A stretch of DNA of 64,000 nucleotides from Knufia peltigerae (Eukaryota; Ascomycota; Eurotiomycetes; Chaetothyriales; Trichomeriaceae). The notes beneath the pieces were generated by a model. That model was given only the letters and a program-made list of their open reading frames with translations. It had not been told where the DNA came from and ran no database searches. The position numbers and the translations under genes were made by a program. The stretch spans positions 186,001-250,000 of the forward strand of contig JAPDRN010000003.1 in assembly GCA_030247855.1 (NCBI GenBank). Reading direction: 5' to 3'. Positions 1-9,910 of this stretch are shown in pieces (the first letter of the stretch is position 1; each line of letters begins with the position of its first letter).

Positions 1-536
1 CATTCACTTTTCACGGACGAACGATGATGATTGGGTTCTAGAAGTATGATTTGAGATACATAGAAAATGATGTGTACGAGAGACATTTGACACCTTGCAT
101 ATCTTTTTGTCTACAAGCGTGAAAATAGTGTGTTGACTCACACGTGTATTATGTTCGTTTAGATAAGTAGGGATTATTTTTCAACACGGTTTCATGGTCC
201 CATGCCGTCGACATTAGAAGGTCGCTCGCTCCGTCCTTGCTGCATGCTATGAATATGTCTATACTCCGTAAACGGTTCCCATTACATTGATGCACATCTA
301 AACTTTTCCCGGTGGATTGCCTTGAATGCATGCACACGCCATGGGAGGCTATCATGAACCTGCGACAACCCCATGCCGTTAATGACAGGCGTAGTTGGTA
401 CTTGCAAGGAAATGGAAATGCTAGCCGTATCATCCTCTTGTTTGTGTTTGTGTTTCAAAACTTTGTCAAGCGACATTTAGGTCCGGAGTAGAATGTGCCG
501 CAATGTCGATACAGAAACACAGTTTGGCATTGTGTT
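1..536. other. Intergenic, no gene seen
   Basis: No reading frame here has recognisable protein character. The short frames on both strands are unstructured. It is probably the 3' flank of the Mix23/Cid2 gene, which ends at 537 on the minus strand. Confidence 0.5.
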
Positions 537-1130
537 TCAACCGGTGTTTGTTTTTCTTTCTGTAGACTCTTTCCACCGGTCGAACTCGCCTTCCCAGTTA
601 GGGCCGACCCCCTCGCACCGGTCCGCCACGATCCCCCATGTCCGCGTCCTTATTATCCCTTCGACGGCCACCTCGTTGCGCAGGACGCTCGCCAACATTT
701 CCGTGCGCGCTTCCCGGGGGAAGAAACGTGCACTGTAAGGGTCGAGTCGCTCGTCGACGAGCCGCTCGGCGTCCCGGCGGTTCAGGGTCTCTCGTTCCAG
801 GGACTCGGGGTCCTCCGGGTCCGGCGACGTCGCCACCGACGTGCAGTACTGTATCACGCTCGCCCGAGAACTCCAACTCGGGAAGAGCACGGTCTCGAGA
901 AAGGTTCTTGTCGTGGGTGCGGGGATGGGAGGGCGAGGGTACGGCGGGCTGCGGACGGCGGTGGACCTCGGGTCAAAGGGAGACGTGCTCGCTGGGGTGA
1001 CGAGGGCGTTGAGCGTGGTCGAGATGCTGTCGTCTATGCTCGACCGGGAGAGTCGGAGAAAGTCTCGCAGCACTCGGGTGTCGAAGCAGAATTGTGGTGT
1101 GAGCGGTGGGGTGGGCGTCGGTCGGGACAT
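537..1130 (-). CDS. Mix23 / caffeine-induced death protein 2 (Cid2) family
   Basis: Single-exon gene for 197 residues. The N-terminal segment around residues 11-40 (TPQFCFDTRVLRDF, then LRLSRSSIDDSI) and the C-terminal helix PYSARFFPREARTEML (131-146) are the recognisable signature of the fungal Cid2/Mix23 family. Cysteines are at positions 15, 96 and 172. Family knowledge: yeast Mix23 is a small intermembrane-space protein that supports mitochondrial protein import, and the fission yeast relative was found through caffeine sensitivity. Length is usual for filamentous fungi. The gene diverges from the Fpg gene across about 760 bp. Family membership is fairly sure; the exact role here is inferred. 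Confidence 0.85.
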   Translation of the reverse strand: MSRPTPTPPLTPQFCFDTRVLRDFLRLSRSSIDDSISTTLNALVTPASTSPFDPRSTAVRSPPYPRPPIPAPTTRTFLETVLFPSWSSRASVIQYCTSVATSPDPEDPESLERETLNRRDAERLVDERLDPYSARFFPREARTEMLASVLRNEVAVEGIIRTRTWGIVADRCEGVGPNWEGEFDRWKESTERKTNTG

Positions 1131-1892
1131 GATGGGGCTGCCACTGGGACTGTGGTGGTCGAGGTTGTTGGTTTGGGACGACGATGACCGTGTGTGTCGA
1201 GGCTGCGGTGGTGTGGGAGAGGTGGTAGGAGGAGGGCGCCGACTAGGCGACGAAGTGGATGAGCTGTCGTCGGAAGGGGTTGAGGTCCAGAACCACGCCA
1301 GTTTGATGGTCGTACTCGTAGTTGAAGTTGGCGATGTCGAAGTCGGTATTGCCGAGTATGTCGTGGCGAGATGACTGCGGTGACAAGGGGAGCTTCAGGT
1401 GAACACACCTTCCAAGGTCCTAGGCAGTCTCGAGACTAGACCCAATGAGAATAGCGAGTGCGTCAAGATTTAATTTGTAAAATCACTAGAAATGTCTTGC
1501 TTCAATTACTGTTGGGCTGGTAAAGTTGAATGCGGTCCGTATCGAATGTGAGAACATACTCGTTGAAATGATTGTTCGGAGGAGGCTGCGGCGAAATTCA
1601 TTCTCTAGTCAACCACATCACGTCATCGACCACTTTACGCGTCGAAACGCGCCGCCGCCGTGACTCAAAGAAACCGACACAGAAGGGCGTACTCGTATTA
1701 GTGAATAGGTAAGCAACTATCGTTTCAAGACCTTCGCTTTGATTCAGACTTCTTCATTCTACACTGACGTCTTTTTTCATTTTTGGTCTACTCATCCTCT
1801 ACTGCAAACAGTCACTCATTGCTCGGCCATCTCATCCCCTGGTAATTTCTCTCACTTGACAACCACCCACCAACAAGAACAGCACGCTCGTA
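1131..1892. promoter_or_regulatory. Divergent promoter between Mix23/Cid2 and Fpg genes
   Basis: Noncoding. It carries pyrimidine-rich stretches near 1740-1870 just before the Fpg start, as is common before fungal housekeeping starts. No specific factor site is claimed. Confidence 0.4.
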
Positions 1893-3170
1893 ATGCCTGA
1901 GATCGCCGAGGTCGCCCGCACGGTGCACTACATTCGCAAACTCCTCGTGGGCAAAACTATCGCCAAGGTCGTAGCGAATGAAGACAACAATGTTTATGGT
2001 AAAGCGGGATGCTCACATACAGAATTCCAAAAACACATGACCGGCAAACAAGTCGTCGATGTCGGCCAACAAGGCAAATATTTCTGGATGATAATGTCGT
2101 CACCTCCTCATCCCGTCATGCACTTTGGCATGTCCGGCTGGCTCAAGTTCAAGGACGAACACACGTACTACTATCGCCCCAAGGAGGGAGAGGCGGAAGA
2201 ACCCTGGCCACCCAAATTTATGAAATTCCTGCTCGAAACCGAGCCCGCTCCGTCCGAGAACAATGATGGCGATGAGAAGGAGAAAAATGTTGAGGCTGCT
2301 TTTGTGGATATGAGGCGCTTCGCGAGGATCAGACTCGTCGACTGTCCAGCAAAAGAGATCCGAAACGTGACGCCTCTCAAAGAAAACGGCCCTGACCCTG
2401 TAATCGACAAGGACGTTGTGACGGTGGAGTGGTTGAGGAACAAATGTCAAGCCAAAAAAGTGCCGATCAAAGCGATGCTGCTCGATCAGGCCAACATCAG
2501 CGGCATCGGGAACTGGGTGGGCGACGAGATTATGTACAACGCAAAGATGCACCCGGAGCAGTACGCAAACACTCTGTCGGACGATCAGATCGCGCAGCTC
2601 CACAAGAGTATCCAGTATGTGTGTACCACCGCGGTCGACCTGCTGGGGGACTCTGAAAAGTTTCCGGACGATTGGTTGTTCAAGCACAGGTGGCAGAAGG
2701 GCAAGAAGAATGCGTCAAATACGTTGCCCAACGGGGAGAAGATTGCTTTCCTTACGGTCGGAGGGCGGACAAGTGCAGTCGTCCCCAGCGTCCAGAAGAA
2801 GACTGGACCCGTGGCGAAAGAGATGGACGAGGCCGAGATTGTCGACGGTGAAGAAGAGAAAAAGCCAAAAGCCAAGGGAAAGAAGAGGAAGGCGGTAGTT
2901 GACGAAGACGAGGACGATGCTGAGGAGGAGGTCATCATGCCCCAGAAGAAGAAGACAACTGCAAGAGGCAACAAGAAGGCAGTGGTCAAGGATGAGGTAG
3001 ATGATGCAGGGACGGCTATTAATGGTACAGTGAAGGGGCAGACAGGGAAGCAAGTCAAACAAGAGTCGACCGCTACAGAGATCAAGCCAAAACCCAAAAA
3101 GCCTGAAGTTGGCAAAGCTACAGAGGACAATAGTGGGAGAAGGAGGTCTGGTCGTTTGAGCAAGTCTTGA
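1893..3170 (+). CDS. Formamidopyrimidine-DNA glycosylase (Fpg/MutM family), fungal type
   Basis: Intronless gene for 425 residues. Base-excision repair glycosylase/AP lyase acting on oxidised purines. The mature N-terminus starts P2-E3, the catalytic pair of the family. K62 sits in QQGKYFW like the conserved Fpg lysine, MHFGMSGWL (76-84) is the usual beta-sandwich motif, and DQANISGIGNWVGDEI (198-213) is the helix-two-turn-helix. After about residue 290 the bacterial zinc finger is missing. In its place is a long Lys/Glu-rich tail (320-425) with several basic patches resembling nuclear localisation signals, as in plant and fungal homologues. The start is fixed by the need for Pro at position 2. 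The family call is very secure. Confidence 0.93.
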   Translation: MPEIAEVARTVHYIRKLLVGKTIAKVVANEDNNVYGKAGCSHTEFQKHMTGKQVVDVGQQGKYFWMIMSSPPHPVMHFGMSGWLKFKDEHTYYYRPKEGEAEEPWPPKFMKFLLETEPAPSENNDGDEKEKNVEAAFVDMRRFARIRLVDCPAKEIRNVTPLKENGPDPVIDKDVVTVEWLRNKCQAKKVPIKAMLLDQANISGIGNWVGDEIMYNAKMHPEQYANTLSDDQIAQLHKSIQYVCTTAVDLLGDSEKFPDDWLFKHRWQKGKKNASNTLPNGEKIAFLTVGGRTSAVVPSVQKKTGPVAKEMDEAEIVDGEEEKKPKAKGKKRKAVVDEDEDDAEEEVIMPQKKKTTARGNKKAVVKDEVDDAGTAINGTVKGQTGKQVKQESTATEIKPKPKKPEVGKATEDNSGRRRSGRLSKS

Positions 3171-3433
3171 AAAGCGAAAGGCACCATCATCATGGAGTTA
3201 CTCCATGGCTGTATTACTATTTTCCGCAAATCCAAAAAAGAACCTCTATTGCACTGCTTCTGTCTGAATCTACCTTGAAGGAATCATGTTCTTTAGGAGC
3301 AATCTTGGGATAATGTTGATAAAAGTTACAAAACAACCTATTGAATGATACAAAAGCTCTCATTAACCCATGCAAAAGTAGTCATGAATCATCAGTCCCA
3401 AATCATAAAATGACGGCGTGAGTATGAACAACA

Positions 3434-5092
3434 TCACGGCCGTCCACCACGCCCACGAGAAAACAGACCCCCGTTGTACTTGGGCCGGACGGGGGGTTCA
3501 AAGGTGGGCTCAACGCCCTCAATCTGCCCACTGCTGTTGCTGTTGGTGGGCACCATTTCCACCGGGCCATGCTCCGGCTTTGCCTGCTCCTCATCGCCGG
3601 GGGAGCCTTGGCCAGGAGCATTCACTACCGCCCTGTCGACCGCCCGTCTGTACGACGGGATCACATTCGTGGCCAGAGGGTATGTGAACACCAACAAGAA
3701 ACAGCCCGCGGTCAACCACCACCCGGCAGAGATGCCAACGGACTCGACCAGCTGACCCATCAGCGCGGGCTGTACGGCGCCGCCAGAGATGCTGAGAATC
3801 ATGAGGGACTCACAGGTCGAGGTCCACTCCTCGTAGTCTGCCGTTGCACTCTCGAAGATCATCGGGAACGAGGGTGCTTCCCAGAACATGACCAGGACGG
3901 CCAACGCGATTGCCGCCGTGCCCGTGACCGAAGTGCCACCGGCGGTGAACGCGACAGCACCGCCGATGAAGGCGACGAGGACCAACCGAGGCTTGACCTT
4001 GGGCGTGGAGACAGCTGCGGCCGCAGTGAACCGCCCGACGACAAAGGCAGACTGTGCGATGGACATGCAAATGGCAGCCCATGCGTCGCTGGCGCACGCG
4101 TTGACCTTCATGTGCTCGATGAAAAACTGAGCAAAGGTCACCTGGCAGCCAAGGTTGAAAAAGTTGGCGCCAACGCCCCACCACACGCGAGAGTACCGCC
4201 ACGAGACCAGAGGGTGCTTCCACTTCTTCCAGCCGCATTCCACAGCCGGAGGCAGTGGCACTTCCACCTCAGGCACCATCTTGGTGCGGAACAAGAGGAG
4301 CGCAATGATCACGCTGAGGCCGAAAATGACACCTGCAACCCCACGGTAAAACGTGATGACCGAGCTGAGGTTGGAGCAAGAGGTGTCCTTGTTTTCAACC
4401 GGCATCAGACATTTTCCCGGGTGGACCGGGTCCGAGGCAGGTGCCTGCGACGACGTGTCCGGGTTGAAGACGAAAGCGTTGGCCAAGAAGGGAGCCACAA
4501 CCGTTCCAATTCCGGCCCACGCCTGGGCAACCAAGATGCGCAAGGCTGCCTGCACGCGAGGACCGCAATTGACGGCATATGGGTTTGCCGAGCGCTCCAG
4601 AGTCGAGACACCAAGCCCAACGATGAAATGGGCGACCACCATGCCTGCAAGGCTGCAACCCCCTGCGGCGAACGACATCATCAGGTCGCCAAAAGCAAGA
4701 AGGAAGAGACCGACAACCATGGCGACTCGATAGCCGCATTTCTTGACCAAGGGACCCCCGATGAGGAGGGCACCGGGGATGTATGCCGTATAGTAACCAG
4801 CCGCGAGCCCGGCAGCCTGCCCGCGGCTGATACCCATCGCCACTTTGACGTGGTAATTCATGATGTCTGCAGGACGGTTAGCAACAGTTCCCTGAAGATA
4901 TTCAGAGGCTATATAAGACGTACCTAATAGGCCATAGGCCAAACCCCACAAGAAAAACAGAATGCTGACGACAGCAATCGGTATAATGGTATCTCGGGGC
5001 TTGATAAGCCCCGAGTGGCGTCCACGTTGGACGTCGAAACGCTTGATGTGCTCCATGCAATTATGGAGACCACCAAGGACAGAAGCAAACAT
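3434..5092 (-). CDS. MFS sugar permease, FucP (fucose/glucose/galactose:H+ symporter) type
   Basis: Two-exon gene for 533 residues; exons 4924-5092 and 3434-4866. The 57-nt intron 4867-4923 (GTACGT...TGCTAAC...CAG) is in frame and stop-free, so a plain reading inserts 19 foreign residues. Removing it gives the clean junction GLLDIMNYH. Family features are the first helix ILFFLWGLAYGLL, GISRGQAAGLAAGYYTAY, and a pattern of about twelve hydrophobic segments. The start is the ATG at 5092; the frame stays open upstream only to a TTG at 5218. A TATATAAA box lies at about 5236-5244. FucP-type carriers move L-fucose or hexoses with protons at the plasma membrane. The substrate is not proven; fucose is attractive because a GH95 fucosidase lies about 5 kb away. 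Confidence 0.85.
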   Translation of the reverse strand: MFASVLGGLHNCMEHIKRFDVQRGRHSGLIKPRDTIIPIAVVSILFFLWGLAYGLLGTSYIASEYLQGTVANRPADIMNYHVKVAMGISRGQAAGLAAGYYTAYIPGALLIGGPLVKKCGYRVAMVVGLFLLAFGDLMMSFAAGGCSLAGMVVAHFIVGLGVSTLERSANPYAVNCGPRVQAALRILVAQAWAGIGTVVAPFLANAFVFNPDTSSQAPASDPVHPGKCLMPVENKDTSCSNLSSVITFYRGVAGVIFGLSVIIALLLFRTKMVPEVEVPLPPAVECGWKKWKHPLVSWRYSRVWWGVGANFFNLGCQVTFAQFFIEHMKVNACASDAWAAICMSIAQSAFVVGRFTAAAAVSTPKVKPRLVLVAFIGGAVAFTAGGTSVTGTAAIALAVLVMFWEAPSFPMIFESATADYEEWTSTCESLMILSISGGAVQPALMGQLVESVGISAGWWLTAGCFLLVFTYPLATNVIPSYRRAVDRAVVNAPGQGSPGDEEQAKPEHGPVEMVPTNSNSSGQIEGVEPTFEPPVRPKYNGGLFSRGRGGRP

Positions 5093-5982
5093 TGTGAAGT
5101 AAGTCAAAGGTCTTGCTTTGACACAGTGTGATACAATAAGATAAGATGAATGAAGATTGAAGATTGGGGGCACGTTGTTCAGAAAGTGTGTGAACAGATG
5201 ATGGAAGAGAGAGGACAAGAATGAGACCTGCGTCTGTTTATATAGATATTTGGCAGACAGAGGAGCCCCATCCCATGAGGATCTGTGGACCTGCCTGCAT
5301 GCGAGGCATATTCGAGGAGGCTGCTCGCGTCTCCAGATTCCGCACCTACGTTATGGAGGAAAAGCATGGAAGTAGACCACTCAGAAAAGGAGGTTGGATG
5401 AATTACCTTTCGATATTATGGGCTCATCTTGACTATCGCTTTGCGATGGACATGATCTGCGACCTTGTGATGCCTTGTTCAGTGGCGAAGAAGTTTTTTT
5501 GTTGAGAAAATGAGGGGGAAGTCTTCGGCGCATCTTTGTGATCACCTCATTCCGCGCTCTATCCAAAAACAAAAACAAACTAGGACGTCAGTAGTGATCA
5601 TTCATCATGTTTGCGGAGGAGATCAGCGAGATGCGATCTAGACGGGGATCATCTGGGGACTTTGAGTTGCGCAGAGCACATAACTAGTATTGTTGCTACA
5701 AAGTCATAGGAAGACCAGACATTAAATGAATGCAGGTGTAGGTTAGGATTTGACGGACTGTACCGCGCAGATGTCGTGATGTTGTGATGTTGATGTCGCG
5801 CGACGTCGCAAACTTAGGCGCCTCAGGCTCTACAAGGTAATGCTTGGCGCTTCTCGGGGCGGCATTGGATGTGGATTAGTCACGATATCTGTCATCTTCA
5901 AGATACTTGCAACTAGTTAACCATTCTTTGTTGACGTTCTGTCTTCCGCAGCGAAACGGCGGTTGATGCTGACGATAGATTC
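5093..5982. promoter_or_regulatory. Divergent promoter region, FucP-type permease / FSH hydrolase
   Basis: No gene seen in about 890 bp. A minus-strand TATATAAAC (5236-5244) sits about 145 bp upstream of the permease ATG. The rest is unremarkable, apart from GATGTTGTGATGTTGATGTC-like short direct repeats near 5770-5800. Confidence 0.4.
5236..5244 (-). promoter_or_regulatory. TATA box for FucP-type permease gene
   Basis: TATATAAAC on the minus strand, about 145 bp before the ATG at 5092, a usual distance for an inducible fungal gene. Confidence 0.4.
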
Positions 5983-6903
5983 ATGAATAGGCTTTTCTTC
6001 AACACAACAATCATTCGATCATTTCAATCGTCCGGAACCGCTTTCTTTTGCCTGGTTCGGCCTACACAAGCACGACATCTCTCGATTATGCCTGCTGCAA
6101 AGGACTCCCCCACGATTAAAGTATTGATGCTTCATGGCTACACTCAGAGTGGACCACTGTTCCATGCGAAGACGCGGGCCATGGAGAAACACCTGCAAAA
6201 GGCCTTTCCCGGACTTTCTTTGAGCTATCCTACAGGCCCCGTACAGCTTAGGCCAAAAGACGTGCCCGGTTATGATCCAACGTCAAGTGACGATCCTGAC
6301 AGCGTTGAAGCATACGGATGGTGGCGTCGTTCGGACACATCGGATCCGCCAGAGTATGTTCGGTTGGAGGATGGTCTAGAAACTATCGCCAAGGTCCTCG
6401 AGACCGAAGGCCCTTTTGACGGGGTGATCGGATTTTCACAAGGCGCAGCGATGGCCACCATGGTGGCCTCTTTGCTAGAGGGCGAATCTCGAAAAAAAGC
6501 ATTCGAACAGGCAAGGTCGAAATCACCACTGGCAATTCCTTACCCTACGTCATTCGAGCGTCTCAATCACCCGCCTCTCAAATTCGGCGCGGCATATTGT
6601 GGGTTCAGAGCGCCGGGCGAGAGATACAGAGGTTTCTACGAGGCACCTCATGTCCAAACTCCCTTTATCCATTTCATTGGCAGTCTCGACAGCGTAGTTG
6701 AGGAGGCGAGGACACAGGCACTGGTTGATGCTACTGGAGGGGAAGGAAAGACGCAGGTCATCATGCATCCTGGTGGCCATTTTGTGCCGAGTGGAAAGCA
6801 GTACCTCGATACTATCGCCGCTTTTATCAGGGAGAAAATGTCATCGCAAACTGTGGACACAGATCAGGACGAAAAAGTAGAGGATATGGATGTGCCATTC
6901 TGA
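5983..6903 (+). CDS. FSH-family serine hydrolase (alpha/beta fold)
   Basis: Intronless, 306 residues from the first ATG or 271 from the in-frame ATG at 6088. The family of yeast Fsh1-3 is recognised by the start strand KVLMLHGYTQSG (46-57), the nucleophile elbow GFSQGA (Ser152), Asp237 in GSLDSVV and His267 in HPGGHFVP, which together form the catalytic triad. The extra 35 residues at the N-terminus are rich in Arg, Phe and Ser and lack acids, so they could be a mitochondrial presequence; otherwise translation starts at Met36 (MPAAKDSP). Natural substrates of the family are poorly known. Neighbours give no pathway hint. Confidence 0.88.
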   Translation: MNRLFFNTTIIRSFQSSGTAFFCLVRPTQARHLSIMPAAKDSPTIKVLMLHGYTQSGPLFHAKTRAMEKHLQKAFPGLSLSYPTGPVQLRPKDVPGYDPTSSDDPDSVEAYGWWRRSDTSDPPEYVRLEDGLETIAKVLETEGPFDGVIGFSQGAAMATMVASLLEGESRKKAFEQARSKSPLAIPYPTSFERLNHPPLKFGAAYCGFRAPGERYRGFYEAPHVQTPFIHFIGSLDSVVEEARTQALVDATGGEGKTQVIMHPGGHFVPSGKQYLDTIAAFIREKMSSQTVDTDQDEKVEDMDVPF

Positions 6904-7308
6904 GTCAGATCTTGTGTACCACCTCATATATGCCAGACGTTCATAGATGATACCCCCATAGACAAGATCTAGACTTAAGAGGCCCTGGGAAATGGATGTG
7001 TTCAAAGATGACTCTTTGATGAACCGACGACAAATAGGCAAATACATCTGTGCCTACGGTAATTGGCTGGAGGAGATGAAATTCTTTATCACGTGATTAA
7101 ATATAGCTTAAAAGGGTTTAGCGTGTTGGTTGCCGCCAAGACTGCGCCAAAATCCAGACGGTTCGCACACTTCTTCAACCCCCCGACCATTTCTACTCTT
7201 GACCGACCATCATTTCACTCGACATCGTCGCAGCTACAATCCTTTTCTGAGTAATCCAGCACTCATCTTCAAGCGAAAGTCTCGAGTCGAATTAATCAAG
7301 CCGTCAAA
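6904..7308. promoter_or_regulatory. Promoter of eS27 gene
   Basis: About 400 bp between the FSH stop and the eS27 start. Pyrimidine-rich segments (7170-7260) precede the ATG, typical of ribosomal-protein genes. No other gene seen. Confidence 0.4.
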
Positions 7309-7766
7309 ATGGTATGCACAACTCTACAACACTGCCACAAATCAATGATTGCAAAATTCTCTTTACTCCGCCTTGGTGGAAGCACACGATCAGGTGGCAA
7401 CCACCATCACTCTCAATGCCATCGCAATCAATCATGAAAACTCATGCTGAGAAATTTCTGTATAGGTTCTCGCAGTCGATCTCCTAAACCCAACGCCTCA
7501 GGCTGAGGCCCGCAAGCACAAGCTCAAGGTACGACTATTGTGAAGAACAGTATTGGAACAAAATCTAACCTCAAGTTGTCAAGACCCTCGTCCCAGGCCC
7601 CCGATCATTCTTCATGGACGTCAAGTGCCCCGGCTGCTTCACAATCACCACCGTCTTCTCGCACGCCGACTCGGTCGTCCAGTGCGCAGGCTGCCAAACC
7701 GTCCTCTGCCAACCCACCGGTGGCAAGGCCAGACTCACAGAGGGCTGCTCTTTCCGAAGAAAGTAG
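7309..7766 (+). CDS. RPS27: 40S ribosomal protein eS27
   Basis: Three exons give exactly 82 residues: 7309-7311 (the ATG alone), 7466-7528 and 7584-7766. Introns are 7312-7465 (GTATGC...TATAG) and 7529-7583 (GTACGA...TCTAACC...AAG). The product starts MVLAVDLLNPTPQAEARKHK and ends GKARLTEGCSFRRK, nearly identical in plan to yeast Rps27. It carries the CPGC/CAGC zinc-binding cysteine pairs of the eS27 zinc ribbon. It is a structural component of the small ribosomal subunit. The plain frame misses it because intron 1 directly follows the start codon. Identification is certain. Confidence 0.97.
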
Positions 7767-8688
7767 ACGAACCAGAAAATGAAAATGATTTGATGGGCAT
7801 GTTTTTTGCTTGATAGAAGATGGATTCCCAGACTCCCCCTTGTCGCCAGATTCACACAAAATGATTTGGAGTTCCGGATATCTTGCAAAAGAAGACTTTT
7901 CACACACGCATGGCGAGGAAACCTCTTGTGATTAACGACAAAACAAGACAGCACGATCTTGCTGTTCTACTCTTTTTCGACCAAATGGATGGGGAATGCT
8001 TTTTTTCTGCAAAACAAGAACGAAAAAAGTCTTTCAGTGCTTGGGATGATGGGCAGAGGCTTGCGGGATCCTGCATGAACATACACTTCTCTTTTTTTAG
8101 CTTGTGATGTGAGGACGGCAGATCTTGCATGTTGATGAGGCCTTTGACCTAGCGTTCAAGGCTCAATCATGGTGCATTCGTGGATGGTTCATGTACATTT
8201 AGTCCATGGGCAATCAATAAAAAAATCTTCCAAAAGCATCTTGTGGTTCTGTTAAATTTTTGTCATTACTCGTACAGGGTCTAGTTTGTAGTTTCTCGTC
8301 AGCGCCAGCTTTGGCTTCAGCAATATTGCCGACACCTCTAATGTGGCAGTAGTTCATTTTTGGTTCACTCCTGCCTGGGTCGTACTTGTGCTTGAACTTC
8401 CACCCCGAGGTAAGATCAACCGTGCAATATCCCTCTCCAGCGACACCAACTTCGTAGCCAACTCGATAGGGTAGTCCGGTGAGATTCATGGCAATGAAGG
8501 CCATAGGTGAAGACAGTTGAGAACACCACGCCGGGTATCCTGTCGTTGGTATTGGTGTGGCATGTCACCAGTGATCCTCTCTCACAACCATACTCTTTGC
8601 ACATAACCACCCTCTCAGAGTCATACCTTTGGTGCTCGGTAGTAATTCTCTCTTGCAAAAAACAAATCCCACCCTTTCTGGTTGGTCT
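7767..8688. other. Convergent 3' region between eS27 and Rrp40 genes
   Basis: About 920 bp downstream of both genes. Frames at 8214-8504 (minus) and 8416-8658 (minus) are short, cysteine- and tryptophan-scattered, and show no family signature. No RNA gene recognised. Confidence 0.4.
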
Positions 8689-9426
8689 TCATCCACGTTC
8701 CAAATCCCCCATTATTCGATTGACGAGCTTCTTCTGCTCCTTCTCCTTCAACTCCGACTCGTCCATCTCCCTCAGACACCTACCAACGGCGCAAACGCCT
8801 CTGACACCGGCCTCGGCACACTCGACCCAGACCTTGCCGTTGCAGCCCACGGCGATCTCGAACCCGCCCGGCAACCTCGAACCCATTTCATCCAGAGCCA
8901 CCACGCCGACCTTTTTCAACAACCGCTCCGCCAGGCCGGGACTCACGTCAAACACCATCCCGTTCGTCAAAGGTCCGAGGCCGTCTGGTTCCGCCTTTCC
9001 CGTACTCGGGTTCACGCAACTCAACTCCACCTCCATGTTCTTCTGGGCCGACACGACTTTTGCGTACACCAAATCGTTCGGTTTCAAGTTGGGTCGGGTT
9101 TTCTTGGTGGCGCCCTCAAACGCCAACTGTGGGAGTATGGCCGGCGGCGAGTGGGCGTTGATGTAAACGTGGAAGTAATCAATCGAGGAACCTCGCACCT
9201 GGGCGATGACCAAGTCTCCCGCTTTGGGAACGTATCTCGCGTCGGGAGCCGATACCTGCGCGGCTTTTTTGCGGTAGTCGACTTCCAGTAAACCACCTAT
9301 TGTGGCCGTGTATTCGTGCGTCGTCGGGTTTGGTCTCAGGCCTCGACCTATTTTGCGTTTTTGTGATGTTGGTAGTTGATTGCTCGCGACAACGTCCCCC
9401 GGGAGGACGATTTGTGTCGTCGCCAT
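8689..9426 (-). CDS. RRP40: Exosome complex subunit Rrp40 (EXOSC3)
   Basis: Intronless, 245 residues, close to yeast Rrp40 (240). Cap protein of the RNA exosome that guides RNA into the channel in nucleus and cytoplasm. The order is an N-terminal domain with the VLPGD motif (7-11), an S1 domain about 65-138, then a KH domain whose GxNG loop is GCNG (194-197). The ATG at 9426 is chosen because the frame upstream to 9561 lacks a methionine start and shows no homology. The neighbouring eS27 gene converges on it. Confident. Confidence 0.92.
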   Translation of the reverse strand: MATTQIVLPGDVVASNQLPTSQKRKIGRGLRPNPTTHEYTATIGGLLEVDYRKKAAQVSAPDARYVPKAGDLVIAQVRGSSIDYFHVYINAHSPPAILPQLAFEGATKKTRPNLKPNDLVYAKVVSAQKNMEVELSCVNPSTGKAEPDGLGPLTNGMVFDVSPGLAERLLKKVGVVALDEMGSRLPGGFEIAVGCNGKVWVECAEAGVRGVCAVGRCLREMDESELKEKEQKKLVNRIMGDLERG

Positions 9427-9910
9427 AACTGTTTGTATTCTTGCAAAAACAGCAAAACCAGTAATAAAACTAGATGCTCTTGAGACTCTTTTGGATTCCC
9501 GTTTGGCAGGACCTTTACGAGGGTGGTTGTTACCACGAAGTAACAGAAACAGAGACGCCAAGACCAGGTAAATCTGATATTGAAGGTAGAAACTCTTCTT
9601 TGGGGATGTGGTTGTGCCGCCCTATCAACTCGAATGGTGTTGGAGAGAACAATTTCTTGCGCTGCTCTACGCGCCAAGATGCCCCTTTAAATAATCTATT
9701 CGCTTCATTGCCCCTTCATCATCGGTGCCCTCGAGTACAAACTGTGATCTTATCCTTTTGGTTTCTTGCTCTATCCTGTTCGAAAGCAGTAAGCTTTTGG
9801 AGCTATGCGGATACAGAGTGTGTCTAAAGAACCTTATGGTGTGGTGTTGAAGCTACTTGATTGAGCACGCTGTATACACAACAGTCATCTTCTTTCACGC
9901 ACATTACGCC
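9427..9910. promoter_or_regulatory. Rrp40 upstream region and GH95 3' flank
   Basis: About 480 bp, no gene seen. It holds the Rrp40 promoter (minus strand) and the 3' end of the fucosidase gene. Confidence 0.4.

Noticed and set aside
495..1187. 230-codon plus-strand frame
   Set aside because: Antisense to the Mix23/Cid2 gene; composition is that of a GC-rich shadow.
3569..4927. 452-codon open frame on the plus strand
   Set aside because: It is the antisense shadow of the FucP-type permease, Arg/Gly/Asp-rich and without domain character.
8507..9291. Two plus-strand frames of about 220 codons
   Set aside because: Antisense to Rrp40, whose S1 and KH motifs are clear.
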